Part shown: positions 1-7,174 of the stretch, piece after piece
Layout: every line of letters begins with the position of its first letter
How positions within the stretch are numbered: position 1 is the first letter of the stretch
Source of the DNA: an uncultured Oscillospiraceae bacterium
GTDB lineage: Bacteria > Bacillota_A > Clostridia > Oscillospirales > Oscillospiraceae
NCBI GenBank assembly: GCA_910584605.1
Contig: CAJUAW010000026.1
Coordinates: 1-25,174 of the forward strand
Direction: 5' to 3'
Length of the DNA stretch: 25,174 nucleotides
Notes under the pieces: generated by a model
Databases searched by the model: none
Told to the model about the DNA's origin: nothing
The model's input: only the letters and a program-made list of their open reading frames with translations
Made by a program: the position numbers and the translations under genes

Positions 1-1
1 A

Positions 2-199
2 GTTGTCTTTACTGGCGAGATTCCCGTCCGCTGCATACAGGCATACCGTACTGATCTGGCCTTTTACACCAACGGGCGGAGCGTATGCCTGACGGAACTG
101 AAAGGGTATCAGGCCACTGTCGGCGAGCCGGTCATCCAGCCCCGCCGTCCAAACAGCCGCCTGGACAAGGTGCGCCATATGTTCAGTAAGATCACTTGA
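2..199 (+). CDS. Tetracycline resistance ribosomal protection protein, C-terminal fragment (contig-edge partial)
   Basis: The frame beginning at base 2 is open from the window edge to TGA at 197-199 and encodes the last 65 residues of a protein. Two stretches, TNGRSVCLTELKGYQ and QPRRPNSRLDKVRHMF, are near-invariant in the C-terminus of TetM/TetO/TetW-type ribosomal protection proteins. These are EF-G-like GTPases that bind the ribosome and release tetracycline. The GTPase domain would lie upstream of this window. The remainder (IQAYRTDLAFYTNGRS) resembles the tet(W) group more than tet(M), but mosaic alleles are common in gut Firmicutes, so I give no allele symbol. Its GC content is lower than that of the core genes. 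The AT-rich DNA after the stop fits a mobile-element context. The family call is strong. Whether the full gene is intact cannot be seen. Confidence 0.9.
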   Translation, partial: VVFTGEIPVRCIQAYRTDLAFYTNGRSVCLTELKGYQATVGEPVIQPRRPNSRLDKVRHMFSKIT

Positions 200-290
200 T
201 ATACCACAGCGAGGAAGGTTATTGCATTTCCCTGTCTTTCGTGGTAAAATGTAGTTGTAAACCACCAGAGAAACCAATCTAATTTTACCG

Positions 291-325
291 TTGATAGCCA
301 TTTCCTTGATAGCCAAATGATAGCA
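291..325. repeat. Short direct repeats TTGATAGCCA
   Basis: TTGATAGCCA occurs at 291-300 and again at 306-315, a 15-bp period. A third partial copy, TGATAGCA, is at 318-325. The repeats sit in the AT-rich DNA downstream of the tetracycline resistance gene. They could be protein-binding iterons, a decayed element end, or chance in low-complexity sequence. Confidence 0.5.
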
Positions 326-498
326 AAAGTTCGGCAAGCCCATAGGATAAGGATAATAGGTATCAGGAAAAATCAAATGATATCAAATCCCCCAAACAAA
401 AGCGTTTAGAATTAAGTTTCATTTTGCGAGTGGGAATAAACTGATTGTCAGAAACCGTTTTGTTTGCTGCAGACAAGCTAGCAAAATACCGCTGAGAC

Positions 499-639
499 AT
501 GCTTCCATATTTCCAGGAAGCAATCGTTTCAGAAAATTCCCTTGATGAGCTTCCCGAATACATCTCAGGGGATTGTGTGCAGAGAGCAGGCAAAAAAGAA
601 AGATTCATGGGAGAGGGAACCCATCAGGATGCGAGGTGA
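499..639 (+). pseudogene. Possible ORF remnant or 46-codon leader ORF upstream of pyrG
   Basis: An ATG at 499 opens a 46-codon frame ending at TGA 637-639, four bases before the pyrG ATG and inside its ribosome binding site. Upstream the same frame continues to about 361 but is broken by two TGA codons. This looks like a degraded gene tail, with an acidic, protein-like segment (ENSLDELPEYIS). No ribosome binding site precedes the ATG. I do not recognise a family. It may be a fragment of whatever the tet element interrupted, or simply noncoding leader. Confidence 0.2.
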
Positions 640-643
640 TTCC

Positions 644-2254
644 ATGACAAAATACATTTTCGTCACCGGCGGCGTGGTGTCCGGGCTGGGCAAGGGCATC
701 ACGGCGGCCAGCCTGGGCCGTCTGCTGAAGCAGCGGGAGCTGCGGGTCAAGGTCCAGAAGCTGGACCCCTATTTGAACGTGGACCCGGGTACCATGTCCC
801 CCTACCAGCACGGGGAGGTCTTCGTCACCGACGACGGGGCGGAAACCGACCTGGACCTGGGCCACTATGAGCGGTTCATCGACGAGAACCTGACGGTAAA
901 TTCCTCCGTCTCCGCAGGCAAGGTGTACTGGAACGTCCTCAACCGGGAGCGCCGGGGGGACTACCTGGGGGGCACCGTCCAGATCATCCCCCACATCACC
1001 GACGAGATCAAGCGGTGCATCTACACCCTGGACACCCCCGACACCGACGTGGCCATCGTGGAAATCGGCGGCACGGTGGGCGACATCGAGAGCCAGCCCT
1101 TTCTGGAGGCCATCCGCCAGGTGGCGGCGGAGCGGGGGCGGAACAACGTCATGTTCATCCATGTCTCTCTCATCGTCTCCATCCCCGGCACCGGGGAGCT
1201 GAAGTCCAAGCCCACCCAACACTCCGCCAAGGAGCTGCTCAGCTTGGGCATCCAGCCCGACGTGATCATGTGCCGCAGCGACTGGCCCGTCCCGCGGGAT
1301 ATCCTGGACAAAATCTCCCTGTTCTGCAGCATCCCCCAGGACCACGCCATTCCCAACCTGACTGCGGACCTGCTCTACGAGGTCCCCCTGATGCTGGAAC
1401 GGGAGGGACTGGCCGATGTGGTGGTCCGGCGGCTGGGGCTGATCTGTCCTATGCCCGACCTGACCGAGTGGGCCACCATGGTCCACCGGGCCAAACATCC
1501 CTCCGGGACGGTGGAGATTGCTTTGGTGGGCAAGTATGTGGCCCTCCATGACGCCTATCTGTCGGTAGCCGAGGCCCTCACCCACGGCGGCATTGAAAAT
1601 CAGGTGAAGGTGAACATCCGCTGGGTGGACAGCGAGACGGTCACCGACGAAACCGCCGCCCAGCTTCTGTCCGGGGCGGACGGTGTTCTGGTCCCCGGCG
1701 GCTTTGGGGACCGGGGCATTGAGGGAAAAATCGCCGCCATCCGGTACGCCAGGGAGCACAAGGTCCCCTTCTTCGGTATCTGCCTAGGCATGCAGATGGC
1801 GGTGGTGGAGTTCGCCCGCCACGTCTGCGGCATGGCGGACGCCCACTCCAGCGAGCTGTCCCGAACCACCACCCACCCGGTCATTGACCTGATGTCCGAC
1901 CAGCGGGAGGTCACCGACAAGGGCGGCACCATGCGGCTGGGCTCCTACCCCTGCAGGCTCACCGCACCGGAGGGCAGGACCTTTGCCGCCTATGGAACGG
2001 AGGAGATCAACGAGCGCCACCGCCACCGCTACGAGTTCAACAACGACTTCCGAACCATCCTCACCGCCGCCGGACTCACCCTGGCCGGGATGTCCCCCGA
2101 CGGGCAGCTGGTGGAGATTGTGGAGCTGGCTGGTCACCCCTGGTTTGTGGGGGTGCAGTTCCACCCGGAGCTGAAGTCCCGCCCTAACCGGGCCCATCCC
2201 CTTTTCCGGGACTTTGTGGCCGCCGCAGTGAAGTGTGCCAAGGAGCGCAGCTGA
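644..2254 (+). CDS. pyrG: CTP synthase
   Basis: This 536-residue protein matches the family length of about 535. CTP synthase makes CTP from UTP, ATP and glutamine in the cytoplasm, the last step of pyrimidine nucleotide synthesis. The N-terminal synthetase (amidoligase) domain starts KYIFVTGGVVSGLGKGITAA (P-loop) and contains EIGGTVGDIESQPFLEAIRQ. The C-terminal class I glutamine amidotransferase domain has the nucleophile in GICLGMQ (Cys380) and the His507/Glu509 pair in QFHPEL. I chose ATG 644 because it gives the canonical start and has AGGTGA at 634-639. The frame extends 34 codons upstream to 542, but that stretch is AT-rich and unlike the family. It is a single gene closed by a strong hairpin at 2273. 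The tet-gene fragment upstream is an unusual neighbour. Confidence 0.97.
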   Translation: MTKYIFVTGGVVSGLGKGITAASLGRLLKQRELRVKVQKLDPYLNVDPGTMSPYQHGEVFVTDDGAETDLDLGHYERFIDENLTVNSSVSAGKVYWNVLNRERRGDYLGGTVQIIPHITDEIKRCIYTLDTPDTDVAIVEIGGTVGDIESQPFLEAIRQVAAERGRNNVMFIHVSLIVSIPGTGELKSKPTQHSAKELLSLGIQPDVIMCRSDWPVPRDILDKISLFCSIPQDHAIPNLTADLLYEVPLMLEREGLADVVVRRLGLICPMPDLTEWATMVHRAKHPSGTVEIALVGKYVALHDAYLSVAEALTHGGIENQVKVNIRWVDSETVTDETAAQLLSGADGVLVPGGFGDRGIEGKIAAIRYAREHKVPFFGICLGMQMAVVEFARHVCGMADAHSSELSRTTTHPVIDLMSDQREVTDKGGTMRLGSYPCRLTAPEGRTFAAYGTEEINERHRHRYEFNNDFRTILTAAGLTLAGMSPDGQLVEIVELAGHPWFVGVQFHPELKSRPNRAHPLFRDFVAAAVKCAKERS

Positions 2255-2272
2255 TCCGGCAAAACAGCCGAA

Positions 2273-2319
2273 CCCCCCCTGACGCAGAAGCGCAAGCGCA
2301 TCGCGTCAGGGGGGGTGAT
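2273..2319. terminator. Strong hairpin between convergent pyrG and kinase-like gene
   Basis: A perfect 13-bp stem pairs 2273-2285 with 2303-2315 around a 17-base loop. It is followed on the plus strand by TGATTTTG, a weak T-tract. It lies 18 bp after the pyrG stop and before the stop of the opposing gene, so it probably terminates transcription in both directions. Confidence 0.75.
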
Positions 2320-2339
2320 TTTGTCAGGGAAGCGGCGGA

Positions 2340-3380
2340 TCAATCCAGCCCCTCCAGACCGAAGACAGAAGCGGGGAGGACATCGGACAGCTCCACCAGG
2401 ACCGGGTCCAGGCCGCCGTCCTGCTGAACCTGAGACCTGCGGACCGAGGTCCGCCCGCTGAGGGGGCCGGTGGGCAGAGAGACCAGCACGCCGGGGCTGG
2501 AGCCTCCGCCATAGGGCAGCAGCGTCCCTCCGTGCAGCTGGGCAATGTGCCGGGCGATGGACAGCCCCAGCCCCGCGCCCTGGCCAGGGAAGGGGATGCC
2601 CTCCACCGGCCCCCCCTGGAACAGCGCGTCCATCTGCCGCTCGTCCGGCGTTCCGCCGCCGGACACCAGCAGCCGCGCCTGATCGCCCCGGCGGTATAAG
2701 GTGACGCTGATCACGCCTCCGCCCTTTCCGCCCGCCAGCCGGGCGGCGTTGGAGATCAGGCCCAGCAGCATCTTGCCCAGCAGCGGCCCATCGCCGGGGA
2801 TGAGCAGCGCCTGCCCCTTGAAGACGTACTCCAGCGAGATTCCCGCCTCCCGGAGCAGATCCCCGGCCTGCTGGGTCACCTTCCAGCACAGGTCGTCCAA
2901 ATTCATGGTCATGGGCCGGAAAGGGACGCCATCCTCCGCCATCTCCTGCATAAACTCCAGGTTGCCGGTCAGGCGGAACAGGCGGTAGAAGGTCTTGTTG
3001 AAGGCGGCGGATGTGGTCCCGCCTGGTGCGGCGGACCACGCCTCGGCCAGGATATCGCCCAAAAACTCCCGCAGCTGCCGGAGGATTCCGTCCATCTGCC
3101 AGCTCTCCAGGGCGCTGCGGGCGGCGGGGCGGAACAGAAGAATATACTCCTCTCCCACCGCCTTGCAGCTGCAGGAATAGGACCGGCCGTTCAGGGTGAA
3201 GGTCCCCGTCTCCGTCTCTCCGGGCGGGGGAAGGGGGATCTCCGCCGGCAGCGGCCCGCCCGGCTCCAGCTGAGGCAGATACTGCCGGGCTTTTTCGTTG
3301 ACGGCCAGCACATAGCCGGCGTGCGCCTGAACTACGCCCTCAGGAAAGGCGTCCAACAGGGACTGGATGGAATCAAGCAT
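2340..3380 (-). CDS. Orphan soluble histidine-kinase-like protein with degenerate catalytic motifs
   Basis: This 346-residue protein has no membrane segment. Residues 1-90 resemble a small PAS-like sensor domain. Residues 95-150 occupy the place of a DHp helical domain. Residues 160-305 form a GHKL-type ATPase: N-box LLGLISNAARLA (Asn211) and G2 box GAGLGLSIARHIAQLHGG (268-285). No histidine occurs in the 95-150 region (the only His residues are 20, 278 and 283), so the phospho-acceptor is missing. The G1 box reads SGGGTP where DxGxG is expected, so the adenine-contacting Asp is replaced by Ser240. It may be a pseudokinase or a regulatory ATP-binding protein. No response regulator is adjacent. 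ATG 3380 is preceded by AAAGGGG. A consensus-like promoter and tandem 0A-box-like sites lie upstream. Confidence 0.8.
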   Translation of the reverse strand: MLDSIQSLLDAFPEGVVQAHAGYVLAVNEKARQYLPQLEPGGPLPAEIPLPPPGETETGTFTLNGRSYSCSCKAVGEEYILLFRPAARSALESWQMDGILRQLREFLGDILAEAWSAAPGGTTSAAFNKTFYRLFRLTGNLEFMQEMAEDGVPFRPMTMNLDDLCWKVTQQAGDLLREAGISLEYVFKGQALLIPGDGPLLGKMLLGLISNAARLAGGKGGGVISVTLYRRGDQARLLVSGGGTPDERQMDALFQGGPVEGIPFPGQGAGLGLSIARHIAQLHGGTLLPYGGGSSPGVLVSLPTGPLSGRTSVRRSQVQQDGGLDPVLVELSDVLPASVFGLEGLD

Positions 3381-3473
3381 AAATACCCCTTTAAAAACTG
3401 GAGCCTTCCGGGCGCGGCCGCAATTTTATCTTGTTGTAGCATGTGCCGGAGATTTTCCGGCTATAACTGTTTC

Positions 3474-3502
3474 AGTATATCAAAATTTTCCATACTCCAC
3501 AA
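3474..3502 (-). promoter_or_regulatory. Sigma-A-type promoter for the kinase-like gene
   Basis: On the minus strand, TTGTGG (3502-3497) is followed after exactly 17 bases by TATACT (3479-3474). Transcription would start near 3467, giving a leader of about 85 nt. The leader includes a small GCCGGA/TCCGGC hairpin at 3445-3461. Confidence 0.55.
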
Positions 3503-3509
3503 TAGAAAA

Positions 3510-3526
3510 AGTCGAAAAAAGTCGAA
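3510..3526. promoter_or_regulatory. Tandem Spo0A-box-like heptamers
   Basis: AGTCGAA occurs at 3510-3516 and again at 3520-3526, exactly 10 bp (one helical turn) apart. Each copy differs by one base from the Spo0A box TGTCGAA. They lie just upstream of the -35 element of the minus-strand kinase-like promoter, a position from which Spo0A~P often activates sigma-A promoters. Spo0A recognition is inference. Confidence 0.4.
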
Positions 3527-3642
3527 AAATCTGAGGGAGGCCCAGTATTTTCCATCTCTCTCTCGGCCTGATGGCAAAATTTCGGTGATTTTTCAAGTGA
3601 AAACTATGAAAATAAACACTAGGAAAACATTTGTTTTCGGGG

Positions 3643-3648
3643 TATAAT
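3643..3648 (+). promoter_or_regulatory. Probable gap promoter -10 element
   Basis: A perfect TATAAT lies at 3643-3648, about 60 bp before the gap ATG. No good -35 hexamer is found at 16-18 bp spacing (TAGGAA is the 17-bp candidate), which suggests activator dependence or a misassigned element. A CCGCGG repeat (3665-3680) lies in the leader. Confidence 0.5.
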
Positions 3649-3708
3649 AACCATGCTACCAATGCCGCGGACCGCCGCGGATAATTTGATAAAAAAGGAG
3701 TCATTCAC

Positions 3709-4719
3709 ATGAGCATCAAAGTTGGCATCAATGGTTTTGGCCGCATCGGCCGCATGGTGTTCCGCGCCAGCCTGAACCACCCCGAGATCGAGATCGTTGG
3801 CATCAACGACCTGTGCCCCGCCGACTACCTGGCTTATATGCTGAAGTACGACACGATGCACGGCCAGTGCCCCGCCGAGGTCAGCAGCACGGAGAACGCC
3901 ATCATCGTCAATGGCAAGGAGATCCCCATCTCCGCCGAGCGCAATCCCGCCGACCTGCCCTGGGCCAAGCTGGGCGCTGAATACGTGGTGGAGTCCACCG
4001 GCCTGTTCCTGACCCAGGAGAAGGCTCAGGGCCACCTGGACGCCGGCGCCAAGAAGGTCGTCATGTCCGCTCCTTCCAAGGACAGCACCCCCATGTTCGT
4101 GTGCGGCGTCAACCTGGACAAGTACACCACCGACATGAACTTCGTGTCCAACGCCTCCTGCACCACCAACTGCCTGGCCCCCATCGCCAAGGTCCTCAAC
4201 GACAACTGGGGCATCACCGACGGCCTGATGACCACCGTCCACTCCACCACCGCTACCCAGAAGACCGTTGACGGCCCCTCCCTGAAGGACTGGCGCGGCG
4301 GCCGCGCCGCTGCCGGCAACATCATCCCCTCCTCCACTGGCGCCGCCAAGGCCGTGGGCAAGGTCATCCCCGAGCTGAACGGCAAGCTGACCGGCATGTC
4401 CATGCGTGTTCCTACCCTGGACGTGTCCGTGGTGGACCTGACCGTCAACCTGGCCAAGCCCGCCAAGTATGAGGAGATCTGCGCCGCCATGAAGAAGGCT
4501 TCCGAGGGCGAGCTGAAGGGCATTCTGGGCTACACCGATGAGGCCGTCGTGTCCTCCGACTTCCTGGGCGACACCCGCACCTCTATCTTCGACGCCGACG
4601 CCGGCATCGCCCTGACCGACACCTTCGTCAAGGTCGTCTCCTGGTACGACAACGAGATCGGCTACTCCAACAAGGTCCTGGAGCTCATCGAGCACATGTA
4701 CTCCGTCGACCACAAGTAA
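3709..4719 (+). CDS. gap: Glyceraldehyde-3-phosphate dehydrogenase, type I
   Basis: This 336-residue cytoplasmic enzyme oxidises and phosphorylates glyceraldehyde-3-phosphate to 1,3-bisphosphoglycerate in glycolysis. The N-terminal Rossmann NAD-binding motif is VGINGFGRIGRMVFRA. The catalytic cysteine is Cys151 in SNASCTTNCLAP. The C-terminal signature WYDNEIGYSNKVLEL is present. Length and motifs are typical of the type I family. ATG 3709 follows AAAAAAGGAG with good spacing. The codons are strongly biased to C-ending forms (GCC, GTC, AAG, ATC), as expected for a highly expressed gene. It is a single gene, with its own -10 element upstream and a strong terminator downstream. pgk and tpi are not adjacent. 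Confidence 0.98.
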   Translation: MSIKVGINGFGRIGRMVFRASLNHPEIEIVGINDLCPADYLAYMLKYDTMHGQCPAEVSSTENAIIVNGKEIPISAERNPADLPWAKLGAEYVVESTGLFLTQEKAQGHLDAGAKKVVMSAPSKDSTPMFVCGVNLDKYTTDMNFVSNASCTTNCLAPIAKVLNDNWGITDGLMTTVHSTTATQKTVDGPSLKDWRGGRAAAGNIIPSSTGAAKAVGKVIPELNGKLTGMSMRVPTLDVSVVDLTVNLAKPAKYEEICAAMKKASEGELKGILGYTDEAVVSSDFLGDTRTSIFDADAGIALTDTFVKVVSWYDNEIGYSNKVLELIEHMYSVDHK

Positions 4720-4732
4720 ATCGCCCCCTTTC

Positions 4733-4762
4733 AGAGCGCCGCAGCTGCGGCGCTCTTTTCTT
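4733..4762 (+). terminator. Rho-independent terminator of gap
   Basis: AGAGCGCCGC (4733-4742) pairs with GCGGCGCTCT (4747-4756) around AGCT, making a perfect 24-base palindrome, followed by TTTCTTG. It begins 14 bp after the gap stop. Confidence 0.9.
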
Positions 4763-4795
4763 GTCGATCTATGGCCTCATTATAGCATAATCAAT

Positions 4796-4812
4796 AATCG
4801 AAATCTGTCGAA
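4796..4812. promoter_or_regulatory. Spo0A-box-like pair upstream of XRE regulator
   Basis: TGTCGAA at 4806-4812 matches the Spo0A box exactly. AATCGAA at 4796-4802 is a weaker copy 10 bp upstream. The pair lies in very AT-rich DNA about 90 bp before the XRE gene start. The spacing matches the helical phasing of tandem 0A boxes. They could equally be operators for the XRE protein itself. Confidence 0.4.
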
Positions 4813-4901
4813 TTATAGGTTAGAATAAATAATAAACAAATTTAAATAATTTTCCTGTTTTTTCTTTCGTTTTTGTTGATACTGGTCTTGAGGTGAGCGC
4901 G

Positions 4902-5234
4902 ATGTCCTATGAGACCAGGATGAAAGAGTGGATCACTGACCACGATATCCGGCAAAAGGTTTTGGCAAAAGAATTCCATGTGACTGAAGCGGCATTGAGT
5001 AATTATTTGACAGGCCGAAGCACGATTACCTTGGATGTTCTGGTAAAGTTTGCAAAACGCAGCGGTTTGAGCATGGATTACTTGGTTGGTCTCAGCGACG
5101 AGCCTATACCGCCAATGCCGCTCACAGAATCGGAACGTCAGTTGATCGAACATTTTAGAACGCTTCACCCAACACAAAAAGAATTGATTGTCAAAAACAT
5201 TGCAATCATGCAGGAACAGAACCAGCGCGCGTAA
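4902..5234 (+). CDS. XRE-family helix-turn-helix transcriptional regulator
   Basis: This small (110 residues) Cro/CI-type DNA-binding protein has its helix-turn-helix in the first 65 residues (VLAKEFHVTEAALSNYLTGRSTI). The run that follows, LVKFAKRSGLSMDYLVGLSDEP, is typical of stand-alone Xre repressors in Firmicutes. A helical C-terminal tail of about 45 residues (LTESERQLIEHFRTLHPTQKELIV) probably mediates dimerisation. I chose ATG 4902 because GAGGTGA (4890-4896) precedes it by 5 bases. A GTG at 4893 would lie inside that ribosome binding site. The gene and its leader are AT-richer than all neighbours, and terminators bracket it, which suggests lateral acquisition. Its target is unknown; autoregulation is usual in the family. 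Confidence 0.88.
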   Translation: MSYETRMKEWITDHDIRQKVLAKEFHVTEAALSNYLTGRSTITLDVLVKFAKRSGLSMDYLVGLSDEPIPPMPLTESERQLIEHFRTLHPTQKELIVKNIAIMQEQNQRA

Positions 5235-5263
5235 GGCCCCCTTCGCAAGGGGGGGCTTTTTCG
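5235..5263 (+). terminator. Terminator of the XRE gene
   Basis: The XRE stop codon is followed immediately by a short hairpin with CCCCCTT (5237-5243) and AAGGGGG (5247-5253) as stem arms, then GGCTTTTTCG. This is a typical rho-independent terminator. Confidence 0.85.
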
Positions 5264-5283
5264 TTGCGGCGGGGCGAGAGAGC

Positions 5284-5322
5284 GGACCCGCCCGGTCATC
5301 AGGATCGGGCGGGTCCCTTTTT
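5284..5322. terminator. Hairpin between XRE and the convergent BceAB-type operon
   Basis: A perfect 11-bp stem pairs GGACCCGCCCG (5284-5294) with CGGGCGGGTCC (5306-5316). CTTTTTAT follows on the plus strand. It abuts the stop codon of the minus-strand permease. The T-tract favours plus-strand termination, but the hairpin is also placed to end the minus-strand operon. Confidence 0.75.
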
Positions 5323-7174
5323 ATGCGTTCTTCGCCATGCGGCGGCAGGCCAGGGAGGTGGCCAGGAAGTACCCTCCGTAGACCGCCAGGAGCACCCCGG
5401 CAGTAATCATGGAACTGGCCGCGCTGTCCACTCTGCCTACGCTGGAGATGATGTCGTTGGCGGCCTTCATCCCCACAACGGAGTGGACCACCGCCAAAAG
5501 CAGGGGCAGGAGGAAGGCCAGGGCCACCTGCTGGGTGGCGGATTTTTTCACCTGCCGCTCCTCCGCGCCCAGCCGGCGGAGGATAGCGTACCGCCCGGTG
5601 TTGTCGGCGGCCTGGCTCAGCTGCTGGAGGGCCAGCACGGCGGTGGCCGCCAGCAGGAAGGTGAAGCCCAGATACAGCCCCAAAAACAGGGCCAGGATCT
5701 TGTTGCCCACCATGTCGGCGTAGATGGACAGGCGGCTCTCAATCCGGAACTGGTTTTCCAGCTGGAGGGGGCGCAGCAGCTGGAGCAGGCGTTCCTCCGT
5801 CGGGGCGCTGTCCCCGGTGTAGTTGGCCGACCAATACTGGCGGCGGACCTCCAGCTGCCGGGCAACGCTGTCCTCCACTACGGCGCTGTAGATGCCCAGG
5901 CTGCCTGTCACCAGGCCGTCTCCCCAGGCTTCCAGCAGCTTGGACTCCCCCGGGGACAGCGTAACGGGCGCTTTCCCCTGGAGGGCCAGCAGGGCGTTCA
6001 GGTCGGACAGGGCCAGGATGCCGGATACCTCCTCCACCCCGGTTATGGCGGGGTCGTTGTAGTAGGCGCAGAAATCCACCTGTCCGGACAGCAAGGTCCC
6101 GGTATCGAAGCCTCCCTCCTCCAGCACCGCGGCAAAGTCCACGGGACCCGAGTCGTCGGCGGAGCGGTTCTGAATGGTGATGTCGAAGGGGGCCTCCTGG
6201 TCGGTCATGGCGGACAGGGTGGAGTTCAGGCCGATGGAGCTGGCGGTGATGCCAATGGCCAGCAGCAGGAGGATGCAAACCACCGTCTGAGCCAGGTAGG
6301 TGGTGTGGACCTTGCTCAGCCATTGGCGCAGGGTGAAGACGTTGAGATTTTTGTAGTACAGCCCCGGGCGGCCCTGGACGAACTTCATCACAAAGCCGGA
6401 CAGGGACCGGAAGATCAGCAGGGTGCCCGCCGTTCCCAGCCCCAGCATGGGGAAGCACAGAAAGGGAACCGCAACGGCCAGCGCCATGCCGAAGGTGAGC
6501 AGAATGGCGTAAGCGGCGATGAGGCAGACCACGCCCAGCACAAACTGAAATACGGCTACCCCCAGGGGCCGGGGCTTCAGCACCTCGTTTTTCCGCTCCC
6601 CGTGGATCAGGTCAATGAGCTTTGCCTTGGACACCTGCACCCCGCTGAGGACCATCACCAGCAAAAAGATGACGCCGAAGTACAGCACCGTCTTGCCCGC
6701 CGCCCCGGAGGAAAATCTCACAGCCAGCATGTTGGACACGTCTATCTCGAACATGGACAGGGTGAGGGCGGACATCCCAAAGCTGGCCGCCACCCCCAAC
6801 ACCAGTCCGGCGGCCAGGGAAATCAGGCCGATGAGGCCGGTCTCCAGAAAGAGCAGCCGGGAAACCTGCCCCTGGCTCAGGCCCAGCAACAGGTAGGTCC
6901 CCAGCTCCCGCTTGCGCCGGCGGAGGAGAAAGCGGTTGGCGTAGAGGATCAGGCAGGCCAGCACCACCGCCACGAAGACGGAAAAAACGTCCATCAGCGT
7001 GGTGATGGCCTCCACGATGGGGTTGCCCACCTCGGCCAGGTAGGCCAGCGCCCCCTGGCCGTCCAGGGAGTTGAAGGTGTAGAACAGGCACACGCCAAAG
7101 GTGAGGGTGAGCAAATACACCCCGTAGTCCCGAAAGGACCGGCGCACGTTGCGCAGGGCCAGCTTAGAGAACAT
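5321..7174 (-). CDS. BceB-type ABC transporter permease (peptide sensing/detoxification family)
   Basis: This 617-residue FtsX-fold membrane protein starts MFSKLALRNVRRSFRDYGVY, the signature opening of BceB-like permeases. Its layout matches the family: four TM segments in residues 15-220, more around 225-350, a large extracytoplasmic domain near residues 350-490, and three C-terminal TM helices (from about 510). BceAB transporters free membrane-bound targets from cell-wall antibiotics such as bacitracin or lantibiotics. They usually signal to a BceRS two-component system, and none is encoded nearby. ATG 7174 overlaps the end of the ATPase gene by 11 bp and follows GGGAGGAGGG, implying translational coupling. 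The frame extends 23 codons further upstream, but that segment lies inside the ATPase gene. The peptide specificity cannot be read from sequence. Confidence 0.9.
   Translation of the reverse strand: MFSKLALRNVRRSFRDYGVYLLTLTFGVCLFYTFNSLDGQGALAYLAEVGNPIVEAITTLMDVFSVFVAVVLACLILYANRFLLRRRKRELGTYLLLGLSQGQVSRLLFLETGLIGLISLAAGLVLGVAASFGMSALTLSMFEIDVSNMLAVRFSSGAAGKTVLYFGVIFLLVMVLSGVQVSKAKLIDLIHGERKNEVLKPRPLGVAVFQFVLGVVCLIAAYAILLTFGMALAVAVPFLCFPMLGLGTAGTLLIFRSLSGFVMKFVQGRPGLYYKNLNVFTLRQWLSKVHTTYLAQTVVCILLLLAIGITASSIGLNSTLSAMTDQEAPFDITIQNRSADDSGPVDFAAVLEEGGFDTGTLLSGQVDFCAYYNDPAITGVEEVSGILALSDLNALLALQGKAPVTLSPGESKLLEAWGDGLVTGSLGIYSAVVEDSVARQLEVRRQYWSANYTGDSAPTEERLLQLLRPLQLENQFRIESRLSIYADMVGNKILALFLGLYLGFTFLLAATAVLALQQLSQAADNTGRYAILRRLGAEERQVKKSATQQVALAFLLPLLLAVVHSVVGMKAANDIISSVGRVDSAASSMITAGVLLAVYGGYFLATSLACRRMAKNA

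Larger units (their letters stand above)
200..643. other. AT-rich intergenic region between tet fragment and pyrG
   Basis: This stretch of about 440 bp is clearly lower in GC than the flanking pyrG gene. It contains an inverted pair TACCAC (202-207) and GTGGTA (241-246), clustered TGATAGC repeats, and near its end a plus-strand frame with internal stops. No convincing promoter for pyrG is visible. The antisense open frame at 363-608 has no ribosome binding site and is not supported. I read the region as the flank or remnant of a mobile element plus the pyrG leader. No transposase or integrase sequence is present. Confidence 0.5.

Noticed and set aside
363..608. 81-codon minus-strand frame upstream of pyrG
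   Set aside because: No ribosome binding site, Ser-rich, and it crosses the pyrG leader. More likely chance in AT-rich DNA, though the region may hold other remnants.
605..1759. Long antisense frame opposite pyrG, with similar ones opposite gap and at 8314-10215
   Set aside because: Each is the shadow of a clearly identified gene, without start signals or recognisable domains.
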